Positions 48,761-56,940 of a stretch of 64,000 nucleotides of DNA are shown here, piece by piece. The position numbers and the translations under genes are program-made. The DNA is from an uncultured Tateyamaria sp. (lineage in GTDB: Bacteria; Pseudomonadota; Alphaproteobacteria; Rhodobacterales; Rhodobacteraceae): the NCBI RefSeq assembly GCF_947496075.1, contig NZ_CANMBJ010000009.1:1-64000 (forward strand), written 5' to 3'. Under the pieces are notes generated by a model. That model ran no database searches, was not told the origin of the DNA, and saw nothing but the letters and a program-made list of their open reading frames with translations. The first letter of the stretch is position 1, and each line of letters begins with the position of its first letter.

Positions 48761-49768
48761 TCATGCCAGCACAGCGTCGACCGTGCGGGTGACGCGGGTG
48801 GTGCTGCCGGCTTCGTCCAGCGGATCGCGGCGCAACCGGTGGGACAGGGCGACGGGCGCAATGCGCTTGAGGTGGTCACGGGTGAGCACCTTTTTCTTGT
48901 CGAAGGCTGCCAGGGCGCGGGCGGCGCGCAGGAGCGTCAACTCGCCGCGCAACCCGTCGCTGCCGAGTGCGATGCACAGTTCTGCGCAATCGTGTAGGAT
49001 GGCGTCAGGCGTTTCGATCTGCGGCAGGAGCTTGCGGGCGCCGAGGATCTTGCGTCGGATCTTGGCGTCTTCCTTGGTGTAGGTCTCCATGAAAGCATCG
49101 AAGTCCGACTCAAAGGCGTCGCGGCGTTTGATGACTTCGATCCTTTGGGCCACATCATTGGGGCTGCGCACTTCGACCGACAGACCGAAACGGTCGAGCA
49201 GTTGGGGCCGCAATTCGCCTTCCTCAGGGTTGCCGGAACCCACCAGCACAAAGCGGGCAGGGTGGCGGATGCTGAGCCCCTCACGCTCGACCACGTTTTC
49301 GCCGGACTGGGCGACGTCGAGCAGGAGGTCAACGATGTGGTCTTCGAGCAGGTTGACCTCGTCAATGTAGAGGTAACCGCGGTTGGCACGGGCCAGCAGG
49401 CCGGGTTCAAAGGCTTTTTCGCCCCGTGTGAGGGCACGTTCGATGTCGAGTGCGCCTACCACGCGGTCCTCGGTTGCGCCGAGGGGCAGGTCGATGACCG
49501 GAGTAGGGACCTTACGGGTTCTTTTTGTCTCTACATTGGCCCAATCGGGGCAGTCTGCGTGCGTTTCAGCGTTGATCGGGCAGCCCTGCACCGCGGTGAT
49601 CGGGGGCAAGAGGGCGGCGAGGGCCCGCACAGCGGTGGATTTGCCCGTGCCCCGATCCCCAAACACCAAAACGCCGCCAATGCCGGGGTCGATGGCCGTG
49701 AGGATCATGGCCCGTTTCATGTCGTCCTGGCCGACAATAGCGGAGAAGGGGAAGGGCGTTTTCGTCAT
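48761..49768 (-). CDS. bchI: Magnesium chelatase subunit I
   Basis: 335 residues, AAA+ ATPase that drives Mg insertion with BchD and BchH. Seen: [20 protein letters not shown] (Walker A at 37-45), [20 protein letters not shown] (Walker B), [20 protein letters not shown] (sensor 1 and arginine finger region) and [16 protein letters not shown] (sensor 2). The ATG at 49768 overlaps the crtA stop (ATGA). The operon reads crtA-bchI-bchD-bchO from the PpsR-controlled crtA/crtI promoter. Confidence 0.97.
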   Translation of the reverse strand: MTKTPFPFSAIVGQDDMKRAMILTAIDPGIGGVLVFGDRGTGKSTAVRALAALLPPITAVQGCPINAETHADCPDWANVETKRTRKVPTPVIDLPLGATEDRVVGALDIERALTRGEKAFEPGLLARANRGYLYIDEVNLLEDHIVDLLLDVAQSGENVVEREGLSIRHPARFVLVGSGNPEEGELRPQLLDRFGLSVEVRSPNDVAQRIEVIKRRDAFESDFDAFMETYTKEDAKIRRKILGARKLLPQIETPDAILHDCAELCIALGSDGLRGELTLLRAARALAAFDKKKVLTRDHLKRIAPVALSHRLRRDPLDEAGSTTRVTRTVDAVLA

Positions 49769-50478
49769 GCTGCGGTCAGATCCAGTTGGGCGAGCGGGCT
49801 GGTGCCACCCCATGTGCCGCTGTCGCCAAGGATGGCGAAACGGGCGTAAAGCTCTTCGCGAAACCAGGCGCCATCGCGGACGGCCCGGATTGCTTCGGCG
49901 TGGGGGCCGTTTGTGCGGGCGAATTGGGCCATTTCCTGCGGCCCGGGCCAGATGGAGAACGTGACCTGGTGGAGCATGGGGACTTCGCCAATCCCGATCT
50001 TGAACACCACGTTGGGGTCACTGCCGATCATGGCCGAGATGTCAGGGACGCGGCCCCAGAATTTGGTGAGGATACCGGGTTTGATCGTGGCGCGTGTGAG
50101 GGCGGCCAGTGGGCCTGTTTCAGGCTCTGATACAGGGGAAAACGGCATTCGACCGCTCCATGCGCCGCGGGCAGAGGTGGGGGCCAGAAAGACGGTCCAA
50201 TCTTCGGAGGCACGGGCGCGGTAGCGTTGGAAAATGCGGGTATGTGCCACGCGTTGTCGCGCCGTGTCTTCGTCCGGCCAGGTGCAGAGGATGGCATAGA
50301 CGGCGGTGTTGGGCACAGGCGTGAACCCTTCGCCCGTGCCGGAGCCGCAGAGTTTCCAGAACCCGAGATCGGGGACGCGCGACATGGCCAGACGGGCGCC
50401 GCCCATCATGGTCAGCGCCCATGCCCGGTCGCGCCACCGCGGAAAACGGAAGAAGGATATGGTTGTTGTCTGGTCCAT
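49765..50478 (-). CDS. crtA: Spheroidene monooxygenase
   Basis: 237 residues from ATG 50478 (an ATG at 50511 would add 11). CrtA introduces the keto group that turns spheroidene into spheroidenone under oxygen. Seen: [54 protein letters not shown] and [18 protein letters not shown], all typical of the family. Neither start has a clear ribosome site. Divergent from crtI with one PpsR box between them. Confidence 0.94.
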   Translation of the reverse strand: MDQTTTISFFRFPRWRDRAWALTMMGGARLAMSRVPDLGFWKLCGSGTGEGFTPVPNTAVYAILCTWPDEDTARQRVAHTRIFQRYRARASEDWTVFLAPTSARGAWSGRMPFSPVSEPETGPLAALTRATIKPGILTKFWGRVPDISAMIGSDPNVVFKIGIGEVPMLHQVTFSIWPGPQEMAQFARTNGPHAEAIRAVRDGAWFREELYARFAILGDSGTWGGTSPLAQLDLTAA

Positions 50479-50538
50479 CAATTCGCACTGGCAGCGTGCC
50501 CATTGGCACATGATTTAGCCTATCGGTGGAAAAGAAAT

Positions 50539-50556
50539 TGTCAACTAAACTAGACA
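50539..50556. promoter_or_regulatory. PpsR box between crtA and crtI
   Basis: TGTCAACTAAACTAGACA, a full TGTC-N10-GACA match 19 bp before the crtI ATG, shared by the divergent crtA-bchIDO and crtIB operons. Confidence 0.8.
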
Positions 50557-50575
50557 CTCGTATTGTTTTGGAGAG

Positions 50576-52102
50576 ATGACACGCCTTGATCCCATCGAAT
50601 CGAAGACCCGTGCGGGCAACCGCGCCATCGTCATTGGTGCGGGTCTGGGTGGGTTGGCAGCGGCCATGCGCCTTGGGGCCAAGGGCTATGCCGTCACTGT
50701 CGTTGACAAGCTGGATGTGCCGGGGGGCCGTGGATCGGCGATTTGGCAAGACGGGCATCGCTTTGATCTGGGCCCCACCATTGTGACCGTGCCGCAGCTT
50801 TATCGCGAGTTGTGGGCTGCGTGTGGTCGGCGGTTTGATGATGATGTGGAGCTGCGGTCTTTGGACCCATTCTATGAGATCCGCTGGCCGGATGGCACCA
50901 AGTTCGTGGCCCAGCATGACACCGATGCCATGCGGGAAGAGGTGGCGAAGATCGAGCCGCGCGACGTGGCGGGCTTTGATGCATTCCTGCGCGACAGTGC
51001 CAAGCGGTACTGGTTTGGCTTCGAGGATCTGGGCCGGCGGTCAATGCACCAGCTGTGGGAGTTGGTGAAGGTGTTGCCCACCTTCGGGATGCTGCGGGCT
51101 GATCGCTCTGTCTATGCCCATGCGGCGCGCCGGTTCCGCAATGAAAAGCTGCGCATGGCGTTTTCCTTTCACCCGCTTTTTATCGGGGGTGACCCGACCC
51201 ATGTGACCAGCATGTATATTCTGGTGAGCTATCTCGAGAAGGAATTTGGCGTGCATTACGCCATGGGTGGGTTGGCCGGGATGGCCCGGAAGATGGCCGA
51301 TGTGATCGAGGATCAGGGCGGTACGCTGCTGATGGACACTGTGGTTGACGAGATTGTCGTCGATGACGGGCGTGTGCGGGGCGTGCGGTTGGAGTCGGGG
51401 CTGGAATTGGGCGCCGATGTGGTTGTGTCCAATGCCGATGCCGGGCACACCTATGATCGGTTGATGCGGCAGGTGCCGAAGAAGCGGTGGACGCCCGCCA
51501 AGCTGAAGCGCACGCGCTATTCGATGAGCCTGTTTGTCTGGTATTTCGGGACGAAGGGCACGCGGGGGCAGTGGGGCGATGTGGGGCATCACACCATCCT
51601 GAACGGGCCGCGCTATACTGGCTTGCTGAAGGACATTTTCATCAAGGGCAAGCTGGCGGATGACATGAGCCTTTATGTGCATCGTCCGTCCGTTACCGAT
51701 CCATCTGTTGCACCCGAAGAGGATGATACGTTTTACGTTCTCAGCCCTGTGCCGCATCTGGGTCATGGCGGTGTGGATTGGGCGACGGAGGCGGAGGCGT
51801 ATAAGGCCAAGGTGTTGGCCGTGTTGGAAGATCATCTTTTGCCTGGGTTAGGGTCGAAAATCAGCACCGAACAGGTGTTCACGCCCGAGACCTTCCGTGA
51901 TCGGTATCTGTCGCCGCACGGGTCCGGTTTTTCCATTGAGCCGCGGATTCTGCAGTCGGCCTGGTTTCGACCTCACAATGTGAGTGAAGAGGCTGAGGGG
52001 TTGTATCTGGTGGGGGCGGGGACCCATCCCGGTGCGGGCGTGCCGGGGGTGATTTCAACGGCGGAGGTTCTGGCGCAATTGGTGCCGGATGCGGTGACAT
52101 GA
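50576..52102 (+). CDS. crtI: Phytoene desaturase
   Basis: 508 residues, FAD enzyme that desaturates phytoene to neurosporene in spheroidene producers. Seen: AIVIGAGLGGLAAAMRLGAK (FAD motif at about 19-30), VPGGRGSAIWQDGHRFDLGP, FHPLFIGGDPTHVTSMYILV and the C-terminal GLYLVGAGTHPGAGVPGVI. It starts after GGAGAG and overlaps crtB by 4 bp. Confidence 0.97.
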   Translation: MTRLDPIESKTRAGNRAIVIGAGLGGLAAAMRLGAKGYAVTVVDKLDVPGGRGSAIWQDGHRFDLGPTIVTVPQLYRELWAACGRRFDDDVELRSLDPFYEIRWPDGTKFVAQHDTDAMREEVAKIEPRDVAGFDAFLRDSAKRYWFGFEDLGRRSMHQLWELVKVLPTFGMLRADRSVYAHAARRFRNEKLRMAFSFHPLFIGGDPTHVTSMYILVSYLEKEFGVHYAMGGLAGMARKMADVIEDQGGTLLMDTVVDEIVVDDGRVRGVRLESGLELGADVVVSNADAGHTYDRLMRQVPKKRWTPAKLKRTRYSMSLFVWYFGTKGTRGQWGDVGHHTILNGPRYTGLLKDIFIKGKLADDMSLYVHRPSVTDPSVAPEEDDTFYVLSPVPHLGHGGVDWATEAEAYKAKVLAVLEDHLLPGLGSKISTEQVFTPETFRDRYLSPHGSGFSIEPRILQSAWFRPHNVSEEAEGLYLVGAGTHPGAGVPGVISTAEVLAQLVPDAVT

Positions 52103-53133
52103 TTGATCCGCGTGATCTTGAGGCCTGTACCGAGGCGATCCGCCATGGGTCGTTGTCGTTTCATGCCGCATCGAAGCTGTTGCCCAAGCGGGTGCGCGAC
52201 CCGGCGTTGGCGCTTTATGCGTTCTGCCGGTTGGCGGATGACGAGGTGGACCTGAAGGCCGAGAAGGTGGAGGCCGTGCTGCGCCTGCGGGATCGGCTGG
52301 ATCTGGTTTATGCCGGAAGACCGAAAAACGCGGCGCCGGACCGGGCCTTTGCCGCTGTTGTGGAGCAGTTCGAGATGCCGCGTGCCTTGCCTGACGCCCT
52401 CTTGGAGGGTTTGGCATGGGATGCGGATGCGCGGACCTACGCGTCGCTGTCCGGCGTGAAAGACTATTCGGCGCGGGTGGCGTCTGCGGTGGGCGCGATG
52501 ATGTGCGTGCTGATGGGTGCGCGCGATGCGGATGCGCTGGCGCGGGCCTGTGATCTGGGCGTGGCAATGCAGCTGACGAATATTGCCCGCGACGTGGGCG
52601 AAGACGCGCTGGAGCGCCGTTTGTACCTGCCGACAGAGTGGCTGGAGGAGGCGGGAATGACGCCCGAGGGCTTCTTTGCCGACCCGCGCCCGACCAAGGC
52701 GGTGCGGGCGATGGTCAAGCGGTTGGTGATGGAGGCGAACAGGCTCTATTACAGGTCAGAAGCGGGGATTGCCGCGCTGCCGCGCGGGTGCCGTCCGGGG
52801 ATTTATGCGGCGCGGTTCATCTATGCGGGCATCGGCGGGCGGCTGACGGGCATGGGGTATGACAGCATCTCGGCCCGGGCACGAACCAGCAAGGCGCAGA
52901 AGCTGGGGTGGCTGGCGCAATCGGTGGCGCTGAGCGGGACGAGCATGGTCATGCCGCAATCGGCTGTCCTTTACGCCAAGCCGCTGCCCGAAGTGCAGTT
53001 TCTGGTTGATGCCGCAGCCACCGGGGCACGGCCCAGCCGCAGTGACAGTCTGTTCGAAGCGCTGGCCGCGCTGGAAGCCAAGCGACAGGCGGATCGGGCA
53101 AGCTTGATCGGGACCCGCGCACGGGTTACGTGA
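52099..53133 (+). CDS. crtB: Phytoene synthase
   Basis: 344 residues. It condenses two geranylgeranyl diphosphates to phytoene. Seen: FHAASKLLPKRVRDPALALY, FCRLADDEVDLKAEKVEAVL (first aspartate motif), GVAMQLTNIARDVGEDALER (second aspartate motif) and RLYLPTEWLEEAG. Coupled to crtI upstream and tspO downstream through overlapping codons. Confidence 0.97.
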   Translation: MIDPRDLEACTEAIRHGSLSFHAASKLLPKRVRDPALALYAFCRLADDEVDLKAEKVEAVLRLRDRLDLVYAGRPKNAAPDRAFAAVVEQFEMPRALPDALLEGLAWDADARTYASLSGVKDYSARVASAVGAMMCVLMGARDADALARACDLGVAMQLTNIARDVGEDALERRLYLPTEWLEEAGMTPEGFFADPRPTKAVRAMVKRLVMEANRLYYRSEAGIAALPRGCRPGIYAARFIYAGIGGRLTGMGYDSISARARTSKAQKLGWLAQSVALSGTSMVMPQSAVLYAKPLPEVQFLVDAAATGARPSRSDSLFEALAALEAKRQADRASLIGTRARVT

Positions 53134-53621
53134 CCCTCATGTTCTGGCTTTTATTCTGCATCTTCTTCGCCGCCTGCCTTGGCGCGGGCGTAACCGGTGG
53201 GTTGTTCCCGCCGGGCCCATGGTATCGGTCGCTGTCGAAGCCCAGCTGGACACCGCCCGACTGGGTGTTTCCGGTGACGTGGATGGTGCTTTATGTCTGC
53301 ATGGCCGTAGCAGGTGCGCGCGCGGCAATGGCTGAGGGCAACGGGATCGCCATGGCGTTCTGGGCGATGCAGATCGCGTTCAACGGACTATGGACGCCGG
53401 TGTTTTTTGGGTTGCGCAATATCCGGTTGGGCATGGCGATTATCGGGGTGCTGTGGGTGACGGTGCTGAGTGCGATGCTGGCCCTGTGGCAGGTCGATAC
53501 GCTCGCGGGGTTGCTGTTTGTGCCGTATCTGGTTTGGGTGACGATTGCCGCATCACTGAATTGGGGTGTATGGCGGTTGAACCCGGAAGAGGCGGCGAAG
53601 GGATCTGTGCAGGCGGGGTGA
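53130..53621 (+). CDS. tspO: TspO/MBR-family tryptophan-rich sensory protein
   Basis: 163 residues, five membrane helices. In Rhodobacter, TspO is an outer-membrane protein that modulates pigment gene expression, probably through porphyrin export or sensing. Seen: LFPPGPWYRSLSKPSWTPPD, the family signature; FPVTWMVLYVCMAVAGAR; and YLVWVTIAASLNWGVWRLNP. The GTG at 53130 overlaps the crtB stop (GTGA); an ATG at 53139 is the alternative. In related PGCs the next gene is crtC; here an unrelated pair is inserted. Confidence 0.95.
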   Translation: MTLMFWLLFCIFFAACLGAGVTGGLFPPGPWYRSLSKPSWTPPDWVFPVTWMVLYVCMAVAGARAAMAEGNGIAMAFWAMQIAFNGLWTPVFFGLRNIRLGMAIIGVLWVTVLSAMLALWQVDTLAGLLFVPYLVWVTIAASLNWGVWRLNPEEAAKGSVQAG

Positions 53622-53688
53622 AGGGGCTTTCGCCCGACCAACCGCTCGTATTTTCGACGCGCTGACGGGACCGGAACAAGCCGAAGGC

Positions 53689-53728
53689 GCCGGTCCAACA
53701 CAAGCCCACGGGCTTGTGTTGGACCGGC
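53689..53728. repeat. Perfect 19-bp inverted repeat after tspO
   Basis: GCCGGTCCAACACAAGCCC and its exact complement separated by 2 bp. It is a stable hairpin followed by TTTGGG, so it may terminate tspO transcription, but the stem is unusually long for that. Confidence 0.8.
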
Positions 53729-53749
53729 TTTGGGTTGGGTGTGCGGACA

Positions 53750-53786
53750 ATCCGGACATTTGGTTTGTTTGATCAAATGTCCGGAT
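53750..53786. repeat. Perfect 13-bp inverted repeat
   Basis: ATCCGGACATTTG (53750-53762) and its complement CAAATGTCCGGAT (53774-53786), 11-bp loop, 22 bp from the previous hairpin. The rest of the 293-bp gap to the epimerase gene (53622-53914) shows no gene. Confidence 0.8.
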
Positions 53787-53914
53787 GACTTTGTTAGCAG
53801 CCGTTTGTTGAGGTGCATAACGGAGCCGACTTCCTATACCAACAGTGCTCTATCATCTGGCGAAACGTCCGCGATTTGGACAATCGAGGTATTCTTGTTT
53901 CACGCCATTCCTTC

Positions 53915-54817
53915 TCAAGCCTCGATTGGACGGTACAGTCCTGCTTTGATGTCAGCGATCAAAGACGGCTCGGATGGGATCCACCCCAAGACCTTGCGGG
54001 TCCATGCGCTGGACGCCGGGGTGTCGGAAGCGGCCATGAAGTGGAACCAATTAAAGTAGGTCTGCGCCTCTTCGCCGGATTTGGGCGATACCAACAAACC
54101 AAGGCTTTGGCCGAGCGCCTCGGCGATGTCCTTGAACGGCACGGCTTCTTCGGACACGGCATGGTAGTGGACGCCGCCCTCGTTACGCTCCAAAGCCAGG
54201 CGATATAGTCGCGCGGCGTCCTGCTGGTGCACGGCACACCAGCGGTTTTGCCCTTCATCGACATAGGCGGCCTCGCCATTCTGCAGCGCGATGTCGGCCA
54301 GCATGCGCACAAAGCCGTGGTCCCCGGCACCGTGAACAGAAGGTGCCAGTCGCACGGCGGCAATCTTGACGCCTTTCCGCGCCATTTCTGCGCCTGCATG
54401 TTCTGTCGCCACGCGAGGGTGTGCCATCTCACCTGAGGGGGCGAGGTCTGTCTCGGTCGAGAACGCCCCAGGTGACAAGATTGCGGTGCCGGATGTCGCA
54501 AGAAAAAGCCGGTCCGATCCAGCCAGTTCCGCGCCTATCGCACGCACCACCTCGGCATCATGGGCGCAGTTTTCGGCGAAATTTGAGAAGTCGTGATTGA
54601 AGCCAAGGTGAATTACCGCGTCGGCCTTGGCGGCCCCAACGCGCAGACTGGCCAAGTCTTCGAGGGATCCCAGGTGTGGTTCAGCGCCAGCCTTTTTAAG
54701 GGCTTCAACAGAGGCTTCGGACCGTGCAAGCCCAATGACCGAATGGGTGTTGTCCAGCAACTCGCGAACGACGGCACGGCCGACATAACCTGTTGCTCCG
54801 GTTACGAATACACGCAT
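53915..54817 (-). CDS. NAD(P)-dependent epimerase/dehydratase (extended or atypical SDR)
   Basis: 300 residues. Seen: RVFVTGATGYVGRAVVRELL (cofactor motif TGxxGxxG), AVIHLGFNHDFSN, LFLATSGTAILS and ADIALQNGEAAYVDEGQNRW. There is no classical Y-x3-K at the usual place, so it resembles the atypical NmrA-like SDRs. The start at 54817 has AAGGAG upstream. It is divergent from the AraC gene, the usual arrangement of a regulator and its target. The substrate is unknown; no link to carotenoids is evident. Confidence 0.85.
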   Translation of the reverse strand: MRVFVTGATGYVGRAVVRELLDNTHSVIGLARSEASVEALKKAGAEPHLGSLEDLASLRVGAAKADAVIHLGFNHDFSNFAENCAHDAEVVRAIGAELAGSDRLFLATSGTAILSPGAFSTETDLAPSGEMAHPRVATEHAGAEMARKGVKIAAVRLAPSVHGAGDHGFVRMLADIALQNGEAAYVDEGQNRWCAVHQQDAARLYRLALERNEGGVHYHAVSEEAVPFKDIAEALGQSLGLLVSPKSGEEAQTYFNWFHFMAASDTPASSAWTRKVLGWIPSEPSLIADIKAGLYRPIEA

Positions 54818-55001
54818 AGCTATCTCCTTTGTTGCACTTGGGTCGGTCGTCCAACCCAAATCTCATGAGACTAAATATATGAGCGTTTCTGATACGTTGA
54901 ATGTGTGGTAGTCACTAGAATCTTCGCCATCGTCCCAATTTGTAGCTTTGCGACAATCGGTTTGGTATTCTCAATCAAAGCTGAACAACTGAGCAAACCA
55001 A

Positions 55002-55928
55002 ATGGACCCCCTGTCTGACATTCTTTCGATCCTGAAGCCGCAGAGCCACCTCGCAGGCCTGATCGACCTAGGCCACCCGTCCGCAGTCGCCTTTCCGGAT
55101 CAGGCCGGTGCGCTGAAATGCAATACGATGCTAGCGGGGCAGTGTTGGGTGGCGGTTGAGGGAAGCGACACGCCGGTTCTGGTTGAGCAAGGCGACTTCT
55201 TTGTTCTTCCAAGTGGTCGACCGTTTTCGATTTCTACGGACCCTTCATGTGTGCCCGAACCGCTAGAGCGTCTCTTTTCGATGCCTCTGTCCGAGCAACC
55301 TGCTGTCGTGAATGGTGGGGGTCATGCAGCGATCGCAAGCTGTCGTTTTACAGTGTCACAGGTCCAACCGGCGCATTTCGTCTCAATGCTGCCCCCGATC
55401 ATCGTGATCCCCGCCGAACAGGCTGCCGCAGCGCAATTGCAATACCTGGTCGAACGCATTCTGGACGAAATCGCCGCGGCGCGTCCTGGAGGGTTGTTGA
55501 TAGCGCAGCATCTGTCCCATGTCCTTTTGGTGCAGACGCTGCGGCACCAACACGTTGCAAAGGATGGTGGCTTAGGCTGGCTGGCCGCTCTGGTGGATGC
55601 ACAGCTCTCTCTGGCATTGGCCGCGATCCACGCAGACATCGGACGTAGGTGGACGCTCACGGCTCTAGCGGAACACGCTGGTATGTCCCGGTCCGTATTT
55701 GCACGGCGCTTCCATGACGTAGTGGGTGAGACTCCAATGGACTACCTGACAAACTTGCGCATGGCGAAAGCGAGCGATCAGCTCAAGACTTCACGCGATA
55801 CGATTGCGGAGGTTGCCGAGCGCGTCGGGTATCAATCTGAAAATGCTTTCAATACTGCGTTCAAACGGGTCGTGGGCAGCCCACCCAGACAGTTCGCAAA
55901 CCAGTTTCAATCGCCGCTGGCAGTATAA
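55002..55928 (+). CDS. AraC-family transcriptional regulator
   Basis: 308 residues. Seen: an N-terminal cupin-type AraC_binding_6 domain (CNTMLAGQCWVAVEGSDTPV; EQGDFFVLPSGRPFS) and a C-terminal double HTH (RRWTLTALAEHAGMSRSVFA; DTIAEVAERVGYQSENAFNT; FKRVVGSPPRQF). Divergent from the epimerase gene over 184 bp that include GCTTTG (54944) and CAAAGC half-sites 25 bp apart. It probably controls the epimerase. Confidence 0.9.
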   Translation: MDPLSDILSILKPQSHLAGLIDLGHPSAVAFPDQAGALKCNTMLAGQCWVAVEGSDTPVLVEQGDFFVLPSGRPFSISTDPSCVPEPLERLFSMPLSEQPAVVNGGGHAAIASCRFTVSQVQPAHFVSMLPPIIVIPAEQAAAAQLQYLVERILDEIAAARPGGLLIAQHLSHVLLVQTLRHQHVAKDGGLGWLAALVDAQLSLALAAIHADIGRRWTLTALAEHAGMSRSVFARRFHDVVGETPMDYLTNLRMAKASDQLKTSRDTIAEVAERVGYQSENAFNTAFKRVVGSPPRQFANQFQSPLAV

Positions 55929-56071
55929 GTAACAAGGCTTTGTCCTGAAACGGGTGTCCGCTCATTGGCGGATTGCGAGCATTCGTGAAAGCTGCAGCAT
56001 TTGCAGAATCTGGGCTCTTACCTGCCGTTCATACAACTCCCCTGAACCGACTGGCGGACGTTGAAGATGGA

Positions 56072-56893
56072 TCAGGAGAAGGTCCATTTGCTGCGTCTGG
56101 GGACCCGGACTGCAAGCATCGGTTTGATCAGGGGCGAGCGGAAGCGCGTGAGGTCGAGGGCTTCGTGCACTCCTGTGGTGCGTTCGCCGTTCAGTGTCGT
56201 CTCCACGGCCGAGCGGGAGTAGAACGGCGCGTCGAGCATGTTTTGCACTTGGCGGGCTTTGGCGCCCGCGTCTCCGCGGGTTTCGCGTTTGACCGCCCAG
56301 AGCGAGCGGCGGATGGGGGCTTTGGGCGGGAGCGGGATGCTGGTGGCTTCGCCCGTTTCGTCGAAGTGGAAGCCTGCGGCGAGTTCCGAGCCATCGAGCC
56401 TCGTGGCGTCGTAGAAGCAGGTGGCGCCGTCCCCGGTCGGGTAGCGGCCCCAGGTCCAGTACGAGAAGTCTTCTTCCAGAGCGCGGGTGCCGAAATTGGC
56501 ATCGAAGTAGCCTTCGCCCGACCATTGCCAGCCGGGGCGGTCGATGTCGACTTCGATGCGGCTGCGTGGGGCGAAGGGGCGCCAGATATGGGCGTTGTCA
56601 TTTGTGAGGGGGAGTTCGACATTGGTGAGCGCCGAGGGGATGACCCGGATTTGGCCCTTGATCCGCGAGATCAGCGGGGGAGATGAGATTTCGTCGATGT
56701 CGATGATCAGTTTGTTGTCTTCCCAGCGCATCATGGAGGGGCCAACCTCGAACCTTGAGGCCGTTTGCCGGAGCGCGGAAGTGCCCCGGTCTGTCATCGT
56801 GAACCGGCCGCCTTTGCCATAGGTGGCCACGTTGATGCAGACGTGGTTTTGCGGGTTCTTGCGCCCGGACCAGCGGTACCAGGGCGAGAACAC
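56072..56893 (-). CDS. crtC: Hydroxyneurosporene 1,2-hydratase CrtC, start uncertain
   Basis: CrtC hydrates the terminal double bond of neurosporene/lycopene in the spheroidene pathway. Seen: VFSPWYRWSGRKNPQNHVCI, NVATYGKGGRFTMTDRG, GYFDANFGTRALEEDFSYWT, FYDATRLDG and LDAPFYSRSAVETTLNG. The first usable start in the gene body is GTG 56893 (273 residues). Family-like sequence (NGYAWWYVDGLSD, then GFIGS) continues upstream into the 3' end of crtD, but that frame has no ATG, GTG or TTG between 56893 and 57118. The true N-terminus is therefore unresolved: a rare start codon, coupling through crtD, or a shorter protein. Confidence 0.88.
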   Translation of the reverse strand: MFSPWYRWSGRKNPQNHVCINVATYGKGGRFTMTDRGTSALRQTASRFEVGPSMMRWEDNKLIIDIDEISSPPLISRIKGQIRVIPSALTNVELPLTNDNAHIWRPFAPRSRIEVDIDRPGWQWSGEGYFDANFGTRALEEDFSYWTWGRYPTGDGATCFYDATRLDGSELAAGFHFDETGEATSIPLPPKAPIRRSLWAVKRETRGDAGAKARQVQNMLDAPFYSRSAVETTLNGERTTGVHEALDLTRFRSPLIKPMLAVRVPRRSKWTFS

Positions 56894-56940
56894 CGAACCG
56901 ATGAAGCCGATGACCGAGACGGCGCGGGTGCCGCAATCGC

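Noticed and set aside
53789-53822. Integron attC-like site (GTTAGCA ... GCATAAC)
   Set aside because: The ends do not satisfy the GTTRRRY/RYYYAAC consensus and no integrase is present.
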